Positions 31,743-44,092 are shown, numbered from the stretch's first letter. The stretch: DNA of 64,000 nt from Dermacentor variabilis (GCF_050947875.1 NC_134573.1:70805315-70869314), one strand, 5' to 3'. The notes: generated by a model from the sequence alone, not told the origin. Program-made: numbers and translations.

Positions 31743-33082
31743 CAACGTTACTAGACTAGCTTCAGTTTTCAAACTCGGCGCCGTTGCGCGGAACCGCCAC
31801 CCGCGCGCGCCTTCGTGGCGCTGCAGTCGCGCCCAGCTTCACTTTCTCACTAGCCGGCTACGCGGGCGGGCCGGTCTAAGCACGCTGTGCAGCGTTGGTG
31901 TATTCTGTGGGTCGTTGTTGACGGCGAATTTCAGCCAGCATGTCATCCGCGAAACAGTAGCCTTCGCCGAGTTTGTTAAGAATATCAGCACACGATGCCG
32001 ACGTGTGCAGCGCACCTGGCTGCATAGGCGGCTATCGGAACGATGTCGACAGTTCGGTGCACCACTTTTTCTGTGCTCCCAGCAATGCGACGCTTCGCTC
32101 GATGTGGAACAGAGCGATTCCTCGTGCCGACCAGGAACTCTCGGCGAAATCCACGGCACGCGCTCGTGCCATTGCTCCCACGTTCATCGTCGTCTTCCAC
32201 AGCTGGCTGCGTTGCCGCTCATCATTCCAGCGTAGAATTTCACTTCTCTTCTGTCATCGTAATGGGGAGACCGCGCTTACGGGTGTATAAGGCATTGCTT
32301 AAGGGAGTATGAGCCACTCATTTTCGTACGTAACGGACAGATTTAATTTTGAAGAAATTTCATTGCGAAGAATCACGAGCGGCAAATGGCGGGCTAACCA
32401 CGCCGCCGAGCAAACTCGAGAGATAAAACGCAAGCGACAACGGCGGACTGCGGGCAGTGATGTCGTTCTCTTCGTCGCAGCCGATTGGGTGTGTAACCTC
32501 ATAATGGAGAAATATTTAATGAACCCTCGGGATTAAGCCAGTGATAAACACAGGGGCCGCACGTTTCAGCTTCGCTGGCTAGTCTCATCTTCCTTTTTGT
32601 AGCGCTTCTTTGGCGTCGTGACAAGTTTCGGTGGTGATGAAGATCATCCTACAACCACGCACTTTGGACAATGACGCACTTTGGCTGGTCTTCAGGCTCC
32701 TGATCCTAAACTGCGCGAAACGTTAAGACGACAGGAAGAAACACACGACATTTAGAAACGCAGCTTCTGCGCTTCGCTGTATGCGTTTCTTCCTTTCGTG
32801 CAGTTTACCCTTATTTCAGTATGAACAAACTGGCCAGATAAATCTTATTGCTGTAGGTGGATATCGCCTTGTTATGGTATCACTAATTCGGACAAGGGAG
32901 AACGCCAGCGAGCGTCATACGTGGGCAAACTGCCCGTCCGCCCGAGCTCAACGATGCGACGAGGCGCCTGCAGTGGAGCTCGATGGAACGGCGCTGCCAT
33001 CTGGCGGCTGTCCCAGAAGTGGCGACAGCGGCTGTAAGCGCTCGGGCGGAGAATTTTACAACTGAAGCCAGTCTTTTAACGT
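31743..33082. mobile_element. Non-autonomous inverted-repeat DNA transposon inside the Penelope-like element
   Basis: The left end (from 31743: CAACGTTACTAGACTAGCTT) and right end (to 33082; reverse complement ACGTTAAAAGACTGGCTTC) are inverted repeats matching at about 21 of 25 positions. A direct duplication 'tggtaggaat' flanks the element at 31733-31742 and 33083-33092. A 9-10-bp duplication is typical of Mutator-like elements, but family assignment from that alone is weak. No transposase is visible. The interior contains a copy of repeat R2 (about 32160-32590). Confidence 0.65.
32160..32590 (+). repeat. Dispersed repeat R2, unoccupied copy
   Basis: Aligns with 17886-18009 followed directly by 23970-24300, that is, across the LINE A insertion point ('aaggcattgcttaaggg' here versus 'gagccattgcttaagg' there). 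It lies inside the inverted-repeat transposon, so R2 may be the interior of that transposon family. Confidence 0.75.
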
Positions 33083-33092
33083 TGGTAGGAAT

Positions 33093-33961
33093 AACCTGCT
33101 TGCGTGAGGGGAGCCTTTGGCTATCAATGCTGGTCCATACTAGATGGGAACAGGACTTTTTGAGAGCTTTATCACGGCAGTGTCCGACATTTCTCCTCTT
33201 CAGCAATCTCGTGTGGGAGGATCTGAGCGGCAACAATGGTTTTTTATTCAACTAGTTTCATAAGAATAGTACGTGCGGTTGCGTGAAAATGAAAACGTGC
33301 ATCTAGGAACCACACAGAACCGTGGTCGTCCGGAATTTCATGCGTGATTTTCAAGGACAGCAAAAATTCTCCAACCAATGTTAGTATGTTAGAGGCTTCA
33401 GATTCGAAGGCACCTTTGTCACGCTGAAAACAGGCAGTGATCCACGTATACAAATCATTTTAAAACATTTGTGTCTGTAAGACGCGCCAAGAGGACTTTG
33501 TCAAGACTGGAGAAAAACAAATCGCTAAGGATAGGCGCGATATAAGATCCAGTGCAAACGCCTTGCTTTTCAGTAAAAGGTTTCCCATTCTATTGGATGT
33601 ACGTCGAGCCGACGCACACGATTAAACGTCCCAAAAAATGCCCGGACGAAATATGCGATGCTTCTTTAAAATTTATCCACCAAACTGTCCTAAGGCGTTC
33701 GTTAAACATACAAGCAATGCGTCGCGGCGCAAAGGGTAGCACTGGTCATTTATGACTAAAAAGAGGACGCAAACACCTTCGTCGGACTGGGAGGACACGA
33801 CGTTCAAGACTTCTTCAGACTTTTTTACTGGTAAAGGGTCATCAACCTCAAAGATATTTAGCTTGTCTTGCAAAAATAAGGCAAGGGGTTTTTTGCCACG
33901 AATCTCTTTCAGACACCATGACCCTTAGAGAATTTTGCGCCTTATGCGTCCACGCACAAAA
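33093..33961 (-). pseudogene. Penelope-like element, reverse transcriptase part
   Basis: Minus-strand fragments in several frames match the order of a Penelope-type RT: 'FLQDKLNIFEVDDPLPVKKS', then a segment equivalent to the 'gxCxGSxxxP' region, 'VGEFLLSLKITHEIP', 'VWFLDARFHF' and 'KPLLPLRSSHTRLLKR'. Many stops and shifts show it is old. The upstream (5') part is missing; LINE B abuts it at 33962. Reading across the inverted-repeat element at 31743-33082 restores the order with the endonuclease part, supporting one original element. Confidence 0.65.
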
Positions 33962-35727
33962 GATGATGATGATGTGTTGTGTTTTGTGGCGCAAGGGCCA
34001 GGTTTCGCCAAAGAGCGCCATGACACGTGGTAATGTTGACGATGTACTATGGAAGATGTGACTTGGCTGTAAAGTGGCCTAAAAATATTCGCTGTAAAGT
34101 GCGTAAAATCTATGGGCTATAAAATTATGGCGATGATTAATGACGAGTACTATGAACATTAAAATCTATCGTAGAAGGATGATGCAAAATATAAAATATA
34201 TAAGATGGTAAAATTACTTGGAGCACTGCTGCCTCGCCAGAGCCCTTGAACCACAAGGGCATAGAGGCATGTGCTACTCAAAATAATTATCACAACGCCA
34301 TCCTCTGAAGAGAGGAGACGCTATGAACGTATGGAGCTAACAATATGCAACACAACATCTTTCAGATAACTTAGGACTGCGTTGGTGTCACATAGCGGTT
34401 CTGGGCCGAGTAACATTACTGGATGAAGGGGGATCTGCTGCCGGTATGCAATGGGAAAATGTTTCTTTCCTTCAGATTCGGCTTTCCGACACTCCAGAAG
34501 GACGTGGAGGACGGTGAGCCTCTCCCCGCATCTACCACAGGTTGGAGGCTCATTTCCGATGAGTAAAAAGTTATGTGTGCCAAATGTGTGTCCTATTCTT
34601 AGACTACAGAATAGGACCTCTGTCCGGCGTGATTTTGTTACGGAAGGCCAGAATCCTAACTGTGGCTTTATCACGTGGAGCTTATTATTTGTTTCCGCGT
34701 CCCATAAGCGTTGCCACTGGTTCCGTAGTTTCCTCCGTAAGAAGGGCTTCAGGTCTGTGACAGGAACTGCAGCGGTGGGATTAGCAGAATGTGATGCAAC
34801 TGACGTGGCCATCTGGTCCGCCACAACGTCACCTTCAATGCCCCTATGACCTGGCACCCAGCATATGATGACATGTTGATTACCTATATACGCTTTACAC
34901 AGAGCAGAATAGAGTTCGTTAATTACCGGATTTTTGTGGTTAGAGAATGCCATCAAGGCCTTCACAACACTAAGGGAATCCGTATATATGACTGCTTTCT
35001 GGAGTTTTGATTTCCTGATATGCTTCACAGCCGACAATAGTGCATAGGCCTCGGCCGTAAAGATACTAGTTTCCGCATGCAGTACATCGGTTTCCGAGAA
35101 GGATGGCCCGACGGCTGCGTAGGACACCCCGTCGTGTGACTTCGATGCGTCTGTGTAAACACTCCGTGCAGGAGTGTTTGTGGTGGAGTTCCCGGAAATG
35201 CATTTGGATTTCAATCTCTGGAGCGTTTTTTGTAGCTTCCATGAAAGATGTATCGCATTGTATCAACTGCCACTCCCAAGGAGGTAGCAGCTTAGCTGGA
35301 TGCATTAGGCGAAGTTCGAGGAGTGGAACATGCATTTCATGACTAAGCTCCCTCACACGCAGCGAGAAAGGCTGTCTTACGGAAGGACGATTACGAAACA
35401 GTGTAGCATATGTCATATCATTATTGGTGTTGAAACAGGGATGTTCAGGATTAGAGTGGACTTTCAAAAAATATGTTTCGCTGATGTATGTTCTCTGGAT
35501 ATGAAGTGACCACTCATTCGATTCTGCATATAAACTTTGTACGGGACTCGTTCTGAAAGCTCCTGTGGCTAAACGGATACCCAGATGGTGAACAGGGTCT
35601 AGCATCTTTAGCGCGCTCGGGGCGGCAGAGTTATATACCACGGCACCATTATCTAATCGTGACCGGATGAGGCTCTTATAGAGATTCATTAGGCACTTCC
35701 TGTCACTACCCCACGTAGTCTGGGATA
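33962..35727 (-). mobile_element. LINE B, 3' part
   Basis: I-type LINE of the same family as LINE A: a (ATC)n tail at 33962-33974, a 3' UTR to 34320, then the RNase H and C-terminal part of ORF2. The element is interrupted at 35714/35728 by LINE C and continues at 41719. The 13-bp duplication made by LINE C occupies 35715-35727 (gtagtctgggata). Confidence 0.88.
34321..35714 (-). pseudogene. LINE B ORF2, 3' part (RT thumb, RNase H, zinc cluster)
   Basis: The upstream half reads 'LDPVHHLGIRLATGAFRTSP' in one frame to about 35165. A one-base insertion near 35160 then shifts the frame, and RNase H continues as 'YTDASKSHDGVSYAAVG', 'TAEAYALLSAVKH', 'WVPGHRGIEGDVVADQMA' and the cluster CGRCGERLTVLHVLLEC. 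Without the rest of ORF2 (now 6 kb away) it cannot act. Similarity to LINE A is high throughout. Confidence 0.85.
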
Positions 35728-36084
35728 TGATGATGATTTGTGGTGTTTAATGGCGCAAGGGCCAGGTGTGGCCAAAGAGCGCCATGACAAGTGGTGATGT
35801 TGACGATGTATTATGGAGATGTGGCTTGGCTGTAAAGTGGCCTAAAAATAGTCGCTGTAAAGTGCGTAAAATCTATGTGCTATAAAATTATGGCGATGAT
35901 TAATGACGAGTACTATGAACATTAAAATCGATCGTAGAAGGATGATGCAAATTATAAAATATATAAGATGGTAAAATTACTTGGAGCACTGCTGCCTCGC
36001 CAGAGCCCTTGAACCACAAGGGCCTAGAGGCATGTGCTATTCAAAAATAATTATCATAGCGCCATCCTCTGAAGAGAGCAGACG

Positions 36085-39000
36085 CTACGAACATGTGGGG
36101 CTAAAAACATGAAACACAACATCTTTCAGATAACTTAGAACTGCGACGGTGTCAAATAGCGGTTCTGGGCCGAGTAACATTACTGGATGAAGGGGGATCT
36201 GCTGCTGGTATGCTATGGGAAAATGTTTCTTTCTTTCATATTCGGCTTTCCGACACTCCAGAAGGACGTGGAGGACGGTGAGCCTCTCCCCGCATCTACC
36301 GCAGGTTGGAGGCTCGTTTCCGGTGAGTAAATAGTTATGTGTTCCGAATGTGTGTCCTATTCTTATACGACAGAATAGGACATCTGTCCGGCGTGATTTT
36401 GTTACGGAAGGCCAGAATCCTAACTGTGGCTTTATCACGTGGAGCTTATTATTTATTTCTTCGTCCCACGTGCGTTGCCAGTGGTTTCGTAGTTTCCTTC
36501 TTAAGAAAGGCTTCAGGTCTTTGACAGGGACCGAAGCAGTAGGACTAACTGCATGTAATGAAATTGATGTGGCCATCTGGTCCACTAGAACGTTACCCTG
36601 GATGCCCCTATGGCCAGGCACCCAGCATATAATCACATGCTGGTTAGATACATATGCTTTACATAACACGGAATAGAGTTCAATTAAAACAGGATTTTTG
36701 CGCTTACAGAACGATATCAAAGCCTTCACAACACTTAGGGAGTCCGTAAAAATAACTGATTTTCTGAGTTTTGTTTTCCTTATATGCTTCACGGTCGACA
36801 ATATTGCGTAGGCCTCAGCCGTAAAGATACTAGTTTTCGGATGCAGTACGTCGGATTCCGAGAAGGATGAACCGACGGCTGCATAGGACACCCCGTCGTG
36901 TGACTTCGATGCGTCTGTGTAGAACTCCGTACATGAGTATTTGTGCTGGAGTTCCCGGAAATGCATTTGGATTGCAATCTCTGGGGCGTTTTTTGTAACT
37001 TCCATGAAAGATGTATCGCATTGTATCAACTGCCACTCCCAAGGAGGTAGCAGCTTGGCTGGATGCATTAGGCGAAGTTCGAGAAGTGGAACATGCATTT
37101 CATGACTAAGCTCCCTCACACGCAGCGAGAAAGGCTGTCTTACGGAAGGACGATTACGAAACAGTGTAGCATATGTCATGTCGTTAATGGTGTTAAAACA
37201 GGGATGTTCAGGATTAGAGTGGACTTTCAAAAAATATGTTTGGCTGATGTATGTTCTCTGGATATGAAGTGACCACTCATTCGATTCTGCATATAAGCTT
37301 TGTACGGGACTCGTTCTGAAAGCTCCTGTGGCTCAACGGATACCCAGATGGTGAACAGGGTCTAGCATCTTTAGCGCGCTCGGGGCGGCAGAGTGATAAA
37401 TCACGGCACCATAGTCTAGGCGTGAACGAATGAGGCTTTTATAGAGTTTCAATAAAGACATCCTGTCACTACCCCATGTACTCTGGGATAGGAGTTTCAT
37501 TATGTTCATCGTTTTTAGACATTTTTCTTTAATATGTTTAATGTGGGGGACGAAAGTGAGTCTGTAGTCAAGTATGACACCTAGAAATTTGTGTTCTTTG
37601 TTTACAGGTATTTGTTGTCCACCCAGTTCTAAGCAAGGGTCTGGGATCATTCCTCTCTTTCTTGTAAAAAGAACGCAAGTGCTTTTGTTAGGATTGATCT
37701 TAAAGCCATTCCTGTCTGCCCACATTGAGACTTTGTTCAGGCCATGCTGTACCTGTCTCTCGCACACTGCGAGGTTACAGGATTTGAAAGCTATCTGAAT
37801 GTCGTCCACGTAGACAGAGTAAAAGATGGCCTGAGGTAATGAAGCGCGAAGCGTGTTCATCTTCACGATGAAGAGCGTGCAGCTGAGCACGCCTCCTTGG
37901 GGTACACCCGTTTCTTGCGTAAAAGGACGTGAGAGTGCATTGCCTACTTTTACCCGGAACGTACGATTTGACAGATAGCTTTCCATTATGTTAAGCATAT
38001 TACCGTGGATGCCCATTTCTGACAGGTCTCTTAAGATTCCGTAACGCCACGTTGTGTCATAGGCCTTTTCCATATCGAGAAATATCGATAGGAAGAACTG
38101 TTTATGTATGAATGCCTCCCGAATATTTGCTTCAACACGTACGAGATGATCGGTTGTGGACCGCCCTTCTCGAAAGCCGCATTGATAAGGATCAAGCATT
38201 TTGCTCATTTCAAGGAAATGGATCAGTCGCCGATTAATCATTTTTTCAAATACCTTACAAAGGCAACTTGTGAGGGCTATCGGGCGGTAACTTGCCACTG
38301 AGGAAGGGTCTTTACCTTGTTTCAAAACAGGGACCACAATAGCTTCCTTCCATGCGGTTGGAACGTACCCTGCATCCCAGATGGTGTTGAAAAGTGTGAG
38401 TAGTGTAACTTGCGTGTCATCGTGTAAGTTTTTGAGCATTTCATACATGATTCTGTCAGATCCGGGTGCGGAGCTCTTGCATGAGCTCAAGGCAGCTTTC
38501 AACTCAGCAATACTGAATGGGCAGTTGTAGGATTCACTCTGTGGACATTTTCTTTTGAGTGGCTTACATTCTTCTATTTGCTTATATTTCAGGAAGGATT
38601 TCGAATAATGTTTTGAACTTGACACACTCTCAAAGTGCCCCCCAAGTGAGTCTGCCTGATGTTGCAGCGTATCACCCTGTGTGTTTACCAGAGGGAGTGA
38701 ATATGTTTGTCTCCCTCTAATTCTATTTACGCGGTTCCAGACTTTCGCCTCATCTGTAAACGAGTTGATGTTCGATAAAAACTTTTGCCAGCTCTCTCTT
38801 CTGGCCTGTCGGCGGGTTCTCCTGCCTTGAGACTTAACTTTCTTAAAGTTAACGAGATTCTCTGCAGTGGGCGAAGCGCGTAGCAACCCCCACGCTTTGT
38901 TTTGATTCCTACGTGCGACTCTACATTCATCGTTCCACCACGGGACATGCCGTTTGCATGCCGAGCCACTTACTTCACGTATGCATTTAGATGCGGCATC

Positions 39001-39803
39001 TATAATAAAAGCTGTAAGGTAATCCACAGCAGCATCAATTTGTAACGAGACATGTCATCCCATGATATGCTAGTTATGGTTCGGAATTTCTCCCAGTCGG
39101 CTGTGTCGACCTGCCACCTAGGAGCCTGTGGTAGATATTCGTTTTCTTTAAGTGTTCTTAATAGTATGGGGAAGTGGTCGCTTCCGTAAGGATTGTTCGC
39201 AACTTCCCACTCCAGTTCAGGCAGTATAGACGGGGAAACTATGCTGAGATCAATTGAAGAAAAGGTATTATTTGCAAGACAGTAATAAGTGGGTTTCTTC
39301 TTATTCAAAAGGCACGCACCAGAAGAAAAAAGGAACTGTTCAACAAGACGACCTCGCGCATCTATACGACAGTCACCCCACAGGGAGCTGTGCGCATTGA
39401 GATCGCCAAGAACAACATAAGGTTCTGGCAATTCGTCTATAAATGACTGGAATTCATGTTTGTTTAATTTGTAGTGTGGGGGTACGTAAAGCGAGCTAAT
39501 GGTGATGAGTTTGTTTAGGAGGACAGCTCGAACTGCCACTGCTTCAAGAGGCGTTTGGAGCTGTAAATGTTGACACGCAATGCTTTTGTGGATAACTATA
39601 GCTACACCTCCCGATGATGCGATAGCATCATCGCGATCTTTGCGAAAAGTTATATACTGTCGGAGAAAGTTTGTGTGTTTTGATTTTAGGTGTGTTTCCT
39701 GTAAACACAGCACTTTTGGATTGTGTTTGTGTATGAGTTCTTGTACGTCATCCAGGTTTCTAAGAAGACCTCTGACGTTCCATTGGATAATTTGTGTATC
39801 CAT
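36085..39803 (-). pseudogene. LINE C ORF2, disabled by one frameshift and one stop
   Basis: Same domain order as LINE A ORF2: endonuclease ('QWNVRGL', 'LCLQETHL', 'VLGDLNAHSSLWGD'), reverse transcriptase ('FLDMEKAYDT', 'GVPQGGVLSC', 'YVDDIQIA'), RNase H ('FYTDAS', 'WVPGHRGIQGNVLVDQMA') and the C-terminal cluster CGRCGERLTVLHVLLEC. A one-base deletion at about 39046-39051 shifts the frame after the endonuclease, and a TGA at 37333-37335 replaces a sense codon after 'LDPVHHLGIR'. Note GDLNAH in place of GDFNAH. The remaining sequence is otherwise open, so inactivation looks recent. Confidence 0.88.
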
Positions 39804-39849
39804 ATTTATTTTAAATAAGTACTGTGTCTACGGAAAGGGAGGTGATGCC

Positions 39850-41229
39850 TTAGGTTACAGAGCTCTTTCGAAGCCCTGTAACCGGGGTTTTGTTTTTTCT
39901 GGACCGCTCGAGGGAACCTCGCCGCTCCTTAGGCGCTTGCTGCGCCGTAGGTATAGGTGTTGTGTCCATTGCCTCTTGTGAGGCGCCGGACACGCGCTCT
40001 TGCGAGCGAGAAGTTTTCCGTGAGAGTCTCACCTCGGAAGGCAAGACACCTGCGCCCACCAGCCCTGAGGTCGATGGGGCTCCCTGTGGGATTTGGCTGC
40101 GCCGGTTCTTGCCAGCGCTGGGAGGGGCCGGGGAGGTCGAGGCAGCCTCAGCTGCGCCTACCTTCGTGGCCGCTATCGGTCCTGCGGGATCGCTGCGTGC
40201 AGCGCAGGTTTCCGCTGATAACTCTTGTGGGACCGGCAACCCAAGGGTAGCCGGGCCTGGTTGCTGGTTGGATGGAGTAGGCTTACCTACTTCCACCCTG
40301 GGGGCAGGAGCCAAAGGTGCCTGCTCGCTGCACGCGGGCATGGCACTTTGGATTGGCCGCTGCGACGCCGCCCCCCGACGCGCCGCATCAGCATAAGGTG
40401 TGTTGTGGAAAGGAGAGCACCTTTTACGGGCTTCCTTAAACGAAATATTTTCCTTGACTTTAAGGGTGATTAGATCTTTTTCTTTCTTCCAGTTTGGACA
40501 GGAGCGTGAGTAAGCGGGATGGTCACCAGTGCAGTTCACACAGTGAGGTGTGCCACTGCAGTTGTCGGAGGGGTGGCCCTGAACTCCACACTTTGCACAA
40601 GTTATTTGACCACGGCAGCTCTGCGAGCCATGGCCGAACCTCTGACATTGGAAACACCGTCTAGGGTTGGGGATGAATGGTCGAACATTTAACCTGATGT
40701 ATCCTGTTTCGATTGTTTCTGGCAGTACGCTGGATGAAAATGTTAGGATAAGATGTTTAGTGGGGATTTCCTTGTTCTCTCGTCTAATTTTAATGCGTTT
40801 TACGTCAGTAACATTTTGTTCTTTCCACCCTTCCAGGAGTTCAGTTTCTGTCAAGTCTAGGAGGTCTGCCTCTGACACGACTCCCCGTGAGCTGTTCATT
40901 GTACGATGTTGTGAAATAGAGATTGGTATGTTACCAAATGTCACTAGAGTGCCAAGCTTCTCGTACTGATGTTTCTGAGGGATCTCAAGAAGAAGGTCTC
41001 CGCTAGCCATTTTCGTTACCTTATAACCTGACCCTAAGGCTTCGGTCAAAGATTTTGCTACTGTGAATGGAGAAATAAATCTAGCTTGTTTTTCAGGATT
41101 CTCACTGTGTACTACGTGGTATCTTGGGTAGGTCTCTTTCGTGCGGTTGAAACAAGTGCTTAAGTCTTCGGTGCGTCCCCTCTTCTGAGGGTGACGATCA
41201 AGTAGGCGGGGAAATGCGGGTGTTCCCAT
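39850..41229 (-). CDS. LINE C ORF1: gag-like protein with zinc knuckles
   Basis: Open frame; the upstream Met at 41256 is possible, but similarity to LINE A begins at the Met at 41229 (459 residues). It has the same layout as LINE A ORF1: 'SLTEALGSGYKVTKMASGDL', then knuckles CFQCQRFGHGSQSC, CAKCGVQGHPSDNC and CVNCTGDHPAYSRSC, then a Pro/Ala/Ser-rich C-terminus about 25 residues longer than in A. No disabling change is visible, unlike ORF2 of the same copy. Confidence 0.85.
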   Translation of the reverse strand: MGTPAFPRLLDRHPQKRGRTEDLSTCFNRTKETYPRYHVVHSENPEKQARFISPFTVAKSLTEALGSGYKVTKMASGDLLLEIPQKHQYEKLGTLVTFGNIPISISQHRTMNSSRGVVSEADLLDLTETELLEGWKEQNVTDVKRIKIRRENKEIPTKHLILTFSSSVLPETIETGYIRLNVRPFIPNPRRCFQCQRFGHGSQSCRGQITCAKCGVQGHPSDNCSGTPHCVNCTGDHPAYSRSCPNWKKEKDLITLKVKENISFKEARKRCSPFHNTPYADAARRGAASQRPIQSAMPACSEQAPLAPAPRVEVGKPTPSNQQPGPATLGLPVPQELSAETCAARSDPAGPIAATKVGAAEAASTSPAPPSAGKNRRSQIPQGAPSTSGLVGAGVLPSEVRLSRKTSRSQERVSGASQEAMDTTPIPTAQQAPKERRGSLERSRKNKTPVTGLRKSSVT

Positions 41230-41718
41230 AGTAGTTTTGTATGTTTTCAGCAGCAATGGCGGCCACCCACCATGGAGCCCAACTTGGGGACGCTGCAGGA
41301 CTTAAACGGGTAAGGCTGCAGGCGCCAACCGTACACTGCCACTATAACCTAATATATTATACCCAAGGGAGGGCACATACACAAGGTTAACCCTTGCCGC
41401 CGTGGAGAAAGGAAGTAAATGGAAGAGAGAAGAAGACAGGAAAGATCAAAAAGGGAGAGATAAAGACGAAGGTTTGAGGAGAGAGAGACAGGAAAAGGCG
41501 ACTACCGATTTCCCCCGGGTGGGTCAGCCCGAGAGTGCCGTCTATGTGAAGCCGAGGCCAAAGAGGTGTGCTGCCTCCGCCGGGGGGCCTTAAAGGTCCA
41601 AACACCCGGCATCAGCTCAACCCCCAGGATCCCCTTTTCCCCAGACACGGCTAAGCCGCGCACGGCTACACGCGGGAGGGTCCAACCCTCGTGTGCTCGG
41701 GTACGTGGTGTCGCAACA
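41230..41718 (-). promoter_or_regulatory. 5' UTR of LINE C
   Basis: Highly similar to LINE A 23430-23918, beginning with 'tgttgcgacaccacgtaccc' on the minus strand right at the 13-bp duplication. A promoter function is inferred from the LINE type. Confidence 0.5.
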
Positions 41719-41731
41719 GTAGTCTGGGATA

Positions 41732-44046
41732 GAAGTTTCATTATGTTCATTGCTATTAGACACTTTTCTTTAAGATGTTTAATGTGTGGGACGAAAGTGA
41801 GTCTATTGTCAAGTATAACACCTAGAAATTTGTGCTCTTTGTTTATAGGTATCTGTTGTCCACACATTTCCAAGCAAGGATCCGGAACCAGGCCTCTCTT
41901 CCTTGTAAACAGCACGCAAGAACTCTTCCGAGGATTGATTTTGAATCCATTTTTCTCTGCCCACCCTGACACCTTGTTCAAACCATGCTGTACCAGTCTC
42001 TCGCACACTGCGAGGTTACAGGATTTGAAACCTATTTGAATGTCGTCCACATAGACGGAATATAAAATGGCCGGTGGTAAGGAAGCACGAAGTGTTGTCA
42101 TCTTAACAATAAAGAGTGTGCAACTCAGCACGCCACCCTGGAGTACACCGGTTTCTTGTATAAAAGGACGTGACAGCACATTGCCTACTTTTACCCGGAA
42201 GGTGCGATTGGACAAGTAGCTTTTTATTACGTTTAGCATATTACCATGAATGCCTATTTCTGACAAATCTCTCAAGATTCCGTAGCGCCAGCTCTTACCG
42301 TACGCCTTCTCCATATCGAGGAATATCGATAAGAAAAACTGTTTGTGTACAAACGCGTCACGAATATGTCCTTCAATACGTACAAGATGGTCGGTTGTGC
42401 AGCGCCCTTCTCGGAAGCCACACTGATAGGGATCAAGCATTTTGTTTTGTTCAAGGAAATGAATGAGTCGCCAATTTATCATTCTTTCAAAAACCTTACA
42501 CAGGCAGCTTGTAAGAGCTATCGGACGATAGCTTGCCGCCATTGATGGGTCTTTCCCCTGCTTCAAAACAGGGACCACAATTGCTTCTTTCCATGCAGTT
42601 GGAAAGTATCCTGCAGCCCAAATAGTGTTAAAAATTGTGAGTAGTGTAACTTGGGTGTCATTGTGTAGGTTTTTGATCATTTCATACATGATTTTGTTAG
42701 AACCCGGTGCGGAGCTCTTGCATGATCTCAAGGCAGCTCTGAACTCGGCAATACTAAATGGACAGTCGTATGGTTCATTCTTTCGACATTTTCCTATTAG
42801 TGGCTTACATTCTTCTATTTGTTTGTATTTGAGGAAGGATTCTGAATAATTTGTTGAACTTGACACGCTCTGAAAGTGCTCCCCAAGTGAGTCTGCCTGG
42901 TCTTGCAGCATATCACCCTGTGTGTTTACCAGAAGGAGTGAATATGTTTGTCGCCCTCTAATTCTATTTACGCGGTTCCAGACTTTCGCCTCATCTTAAA
43001 CGAGTTAATACTTGATAAAAAGTTCTGCCAACTTTCTCTTTTCTGGCCTGCCTGCAGGTTCTCCTGCCTTGAGATTTTACTTTCTTAAAGTTGATAAGAT
43101 TCTCTGCAGTGGGGGAAGCGCGTAGCAACCCCCACGCTTTGTTCTGTTTCTTACGAGCAATCCTACATTCGTTGTTCCACCACGGGACACGCCGTCTGCA
43201 TGCCAAACCGCTTCCTTCAGATATGCATTTAGATGCGGCATCTATTATGGACGCTGTAACATACTCCACAGCGGCATCAATTTCTAGAGAAGACATATCA
43301 GCCCATGAGATGCTAGATAGATTTCGAAATTTCTCCCTGTCGGCTGTATCTATCTTCCACCTAGGAGCTTGTGGGGGAAATTCATTTTCTTTAGATGTTC
43401 TTAGCAGTACGGGGAAGTGATCGCTCCCGTAAGGATTGCTCGTAACTTCCCATTTGAGTTCGGGCAGTATAGACGCGGAAACTATACTAAGAGCTATTGG
43501 CGAAAAGGATCTGTTTGCAAGAGAGTAATATGTCGGTTCTTTCTTATTTACAAGGCACGCTCCAGAAGAAAAAAGGAACTGTTCAACGAGACGACCTCGA
43601 GCATCTATACGAGAGTCGCCCCACAGGGAGCTGCGCGCATTGAAATCGCCAAGAACAACGTAAGGTTCTGGCAATTGATCAATAAAGGATTGGAATTCAT
43701 GCTTCGTTAATTTGTAATGTGGGGGTACGTAAAGCGAGCAAATGGTGACGAGTTTATTTAGAAGAACAGCTCGAACCGCCACTGCTTCAAGGGGCATTTG
43801 TAGCTGTAAATGCTGACAGGAAATACTTTTATGAGTAAAAATGGCAACACCGCCGGATGATACGACAGCATCATCGCGATCTTTGCGGAACTTAACATAA
43901 GGTCGGAGAAAGTTTGTGTGTTGTGGTTTTAAGTGTGTTTCCTGTAGACACAGCACTTTTGGATTGTGTTTTTGGATAAGCTCTTGCACGTCATCAAGGT
44001 TCCTAAGAAGGCCTCTAAGGTTCCATTGAATTATTTGTGTATCCAT
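41732..44046 (-). pseudogene. LINE B ORF2, 5' part (endonuclease and most of RT)
   Basis: The endonuclease is complete ('QWNLRGL', 'LCLQETHL', 'VLGDFNARSSLWGD', 'NPYGSDHFPV'). A one-base insertion at about 43040 and a one-base deletion at about 42997 put some 14 codons out of frame before the RT, after which the original frame resumes. The RT shows 'FLDMEKAYGKSW', 'GVLQGGVLSC' (LQ instead of PQ) and 'YVDDIQIG'. At 41731 it meets LINE C; the open frame runs on into the LINE C 5' UTR to 41502, which is an accident of the insertion and not a real protein end. Confidence 0.85.
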
Positions 44047-44092
44047 ATTGAAAGTTCATAAGCGCTGTGTGTATGGAAACGGAGGTGATGGC

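Larger units (their letters stand above)
35728..41718 (-). mobile_element. LINE C: near full-length I-type LINE nested in LINE B
   Basis: A 5991-bp element with a 3' tail of (ATC)n type (tgatgatgat at 35728), a 3' UTR, both ORFs and nearly the whole 5' UTR. It is flanked by an exact 13-bp duplication of LINE B sequence (35715-35727 and 41719-41731). Compared with LINE A its 5' end lacks about 35 bases. ORF1 is open; ORF2 has one frameshift and one stop. It is younger than LINE B because it interrupts it. Confidence 0.9.

Noticed and set aside
39890..40396. Plus-strand open frame of 168 codons
   Set aside because: Shadow of LINE C ORF1, caused by GC-rich Pro/Ala codons on the other strand.
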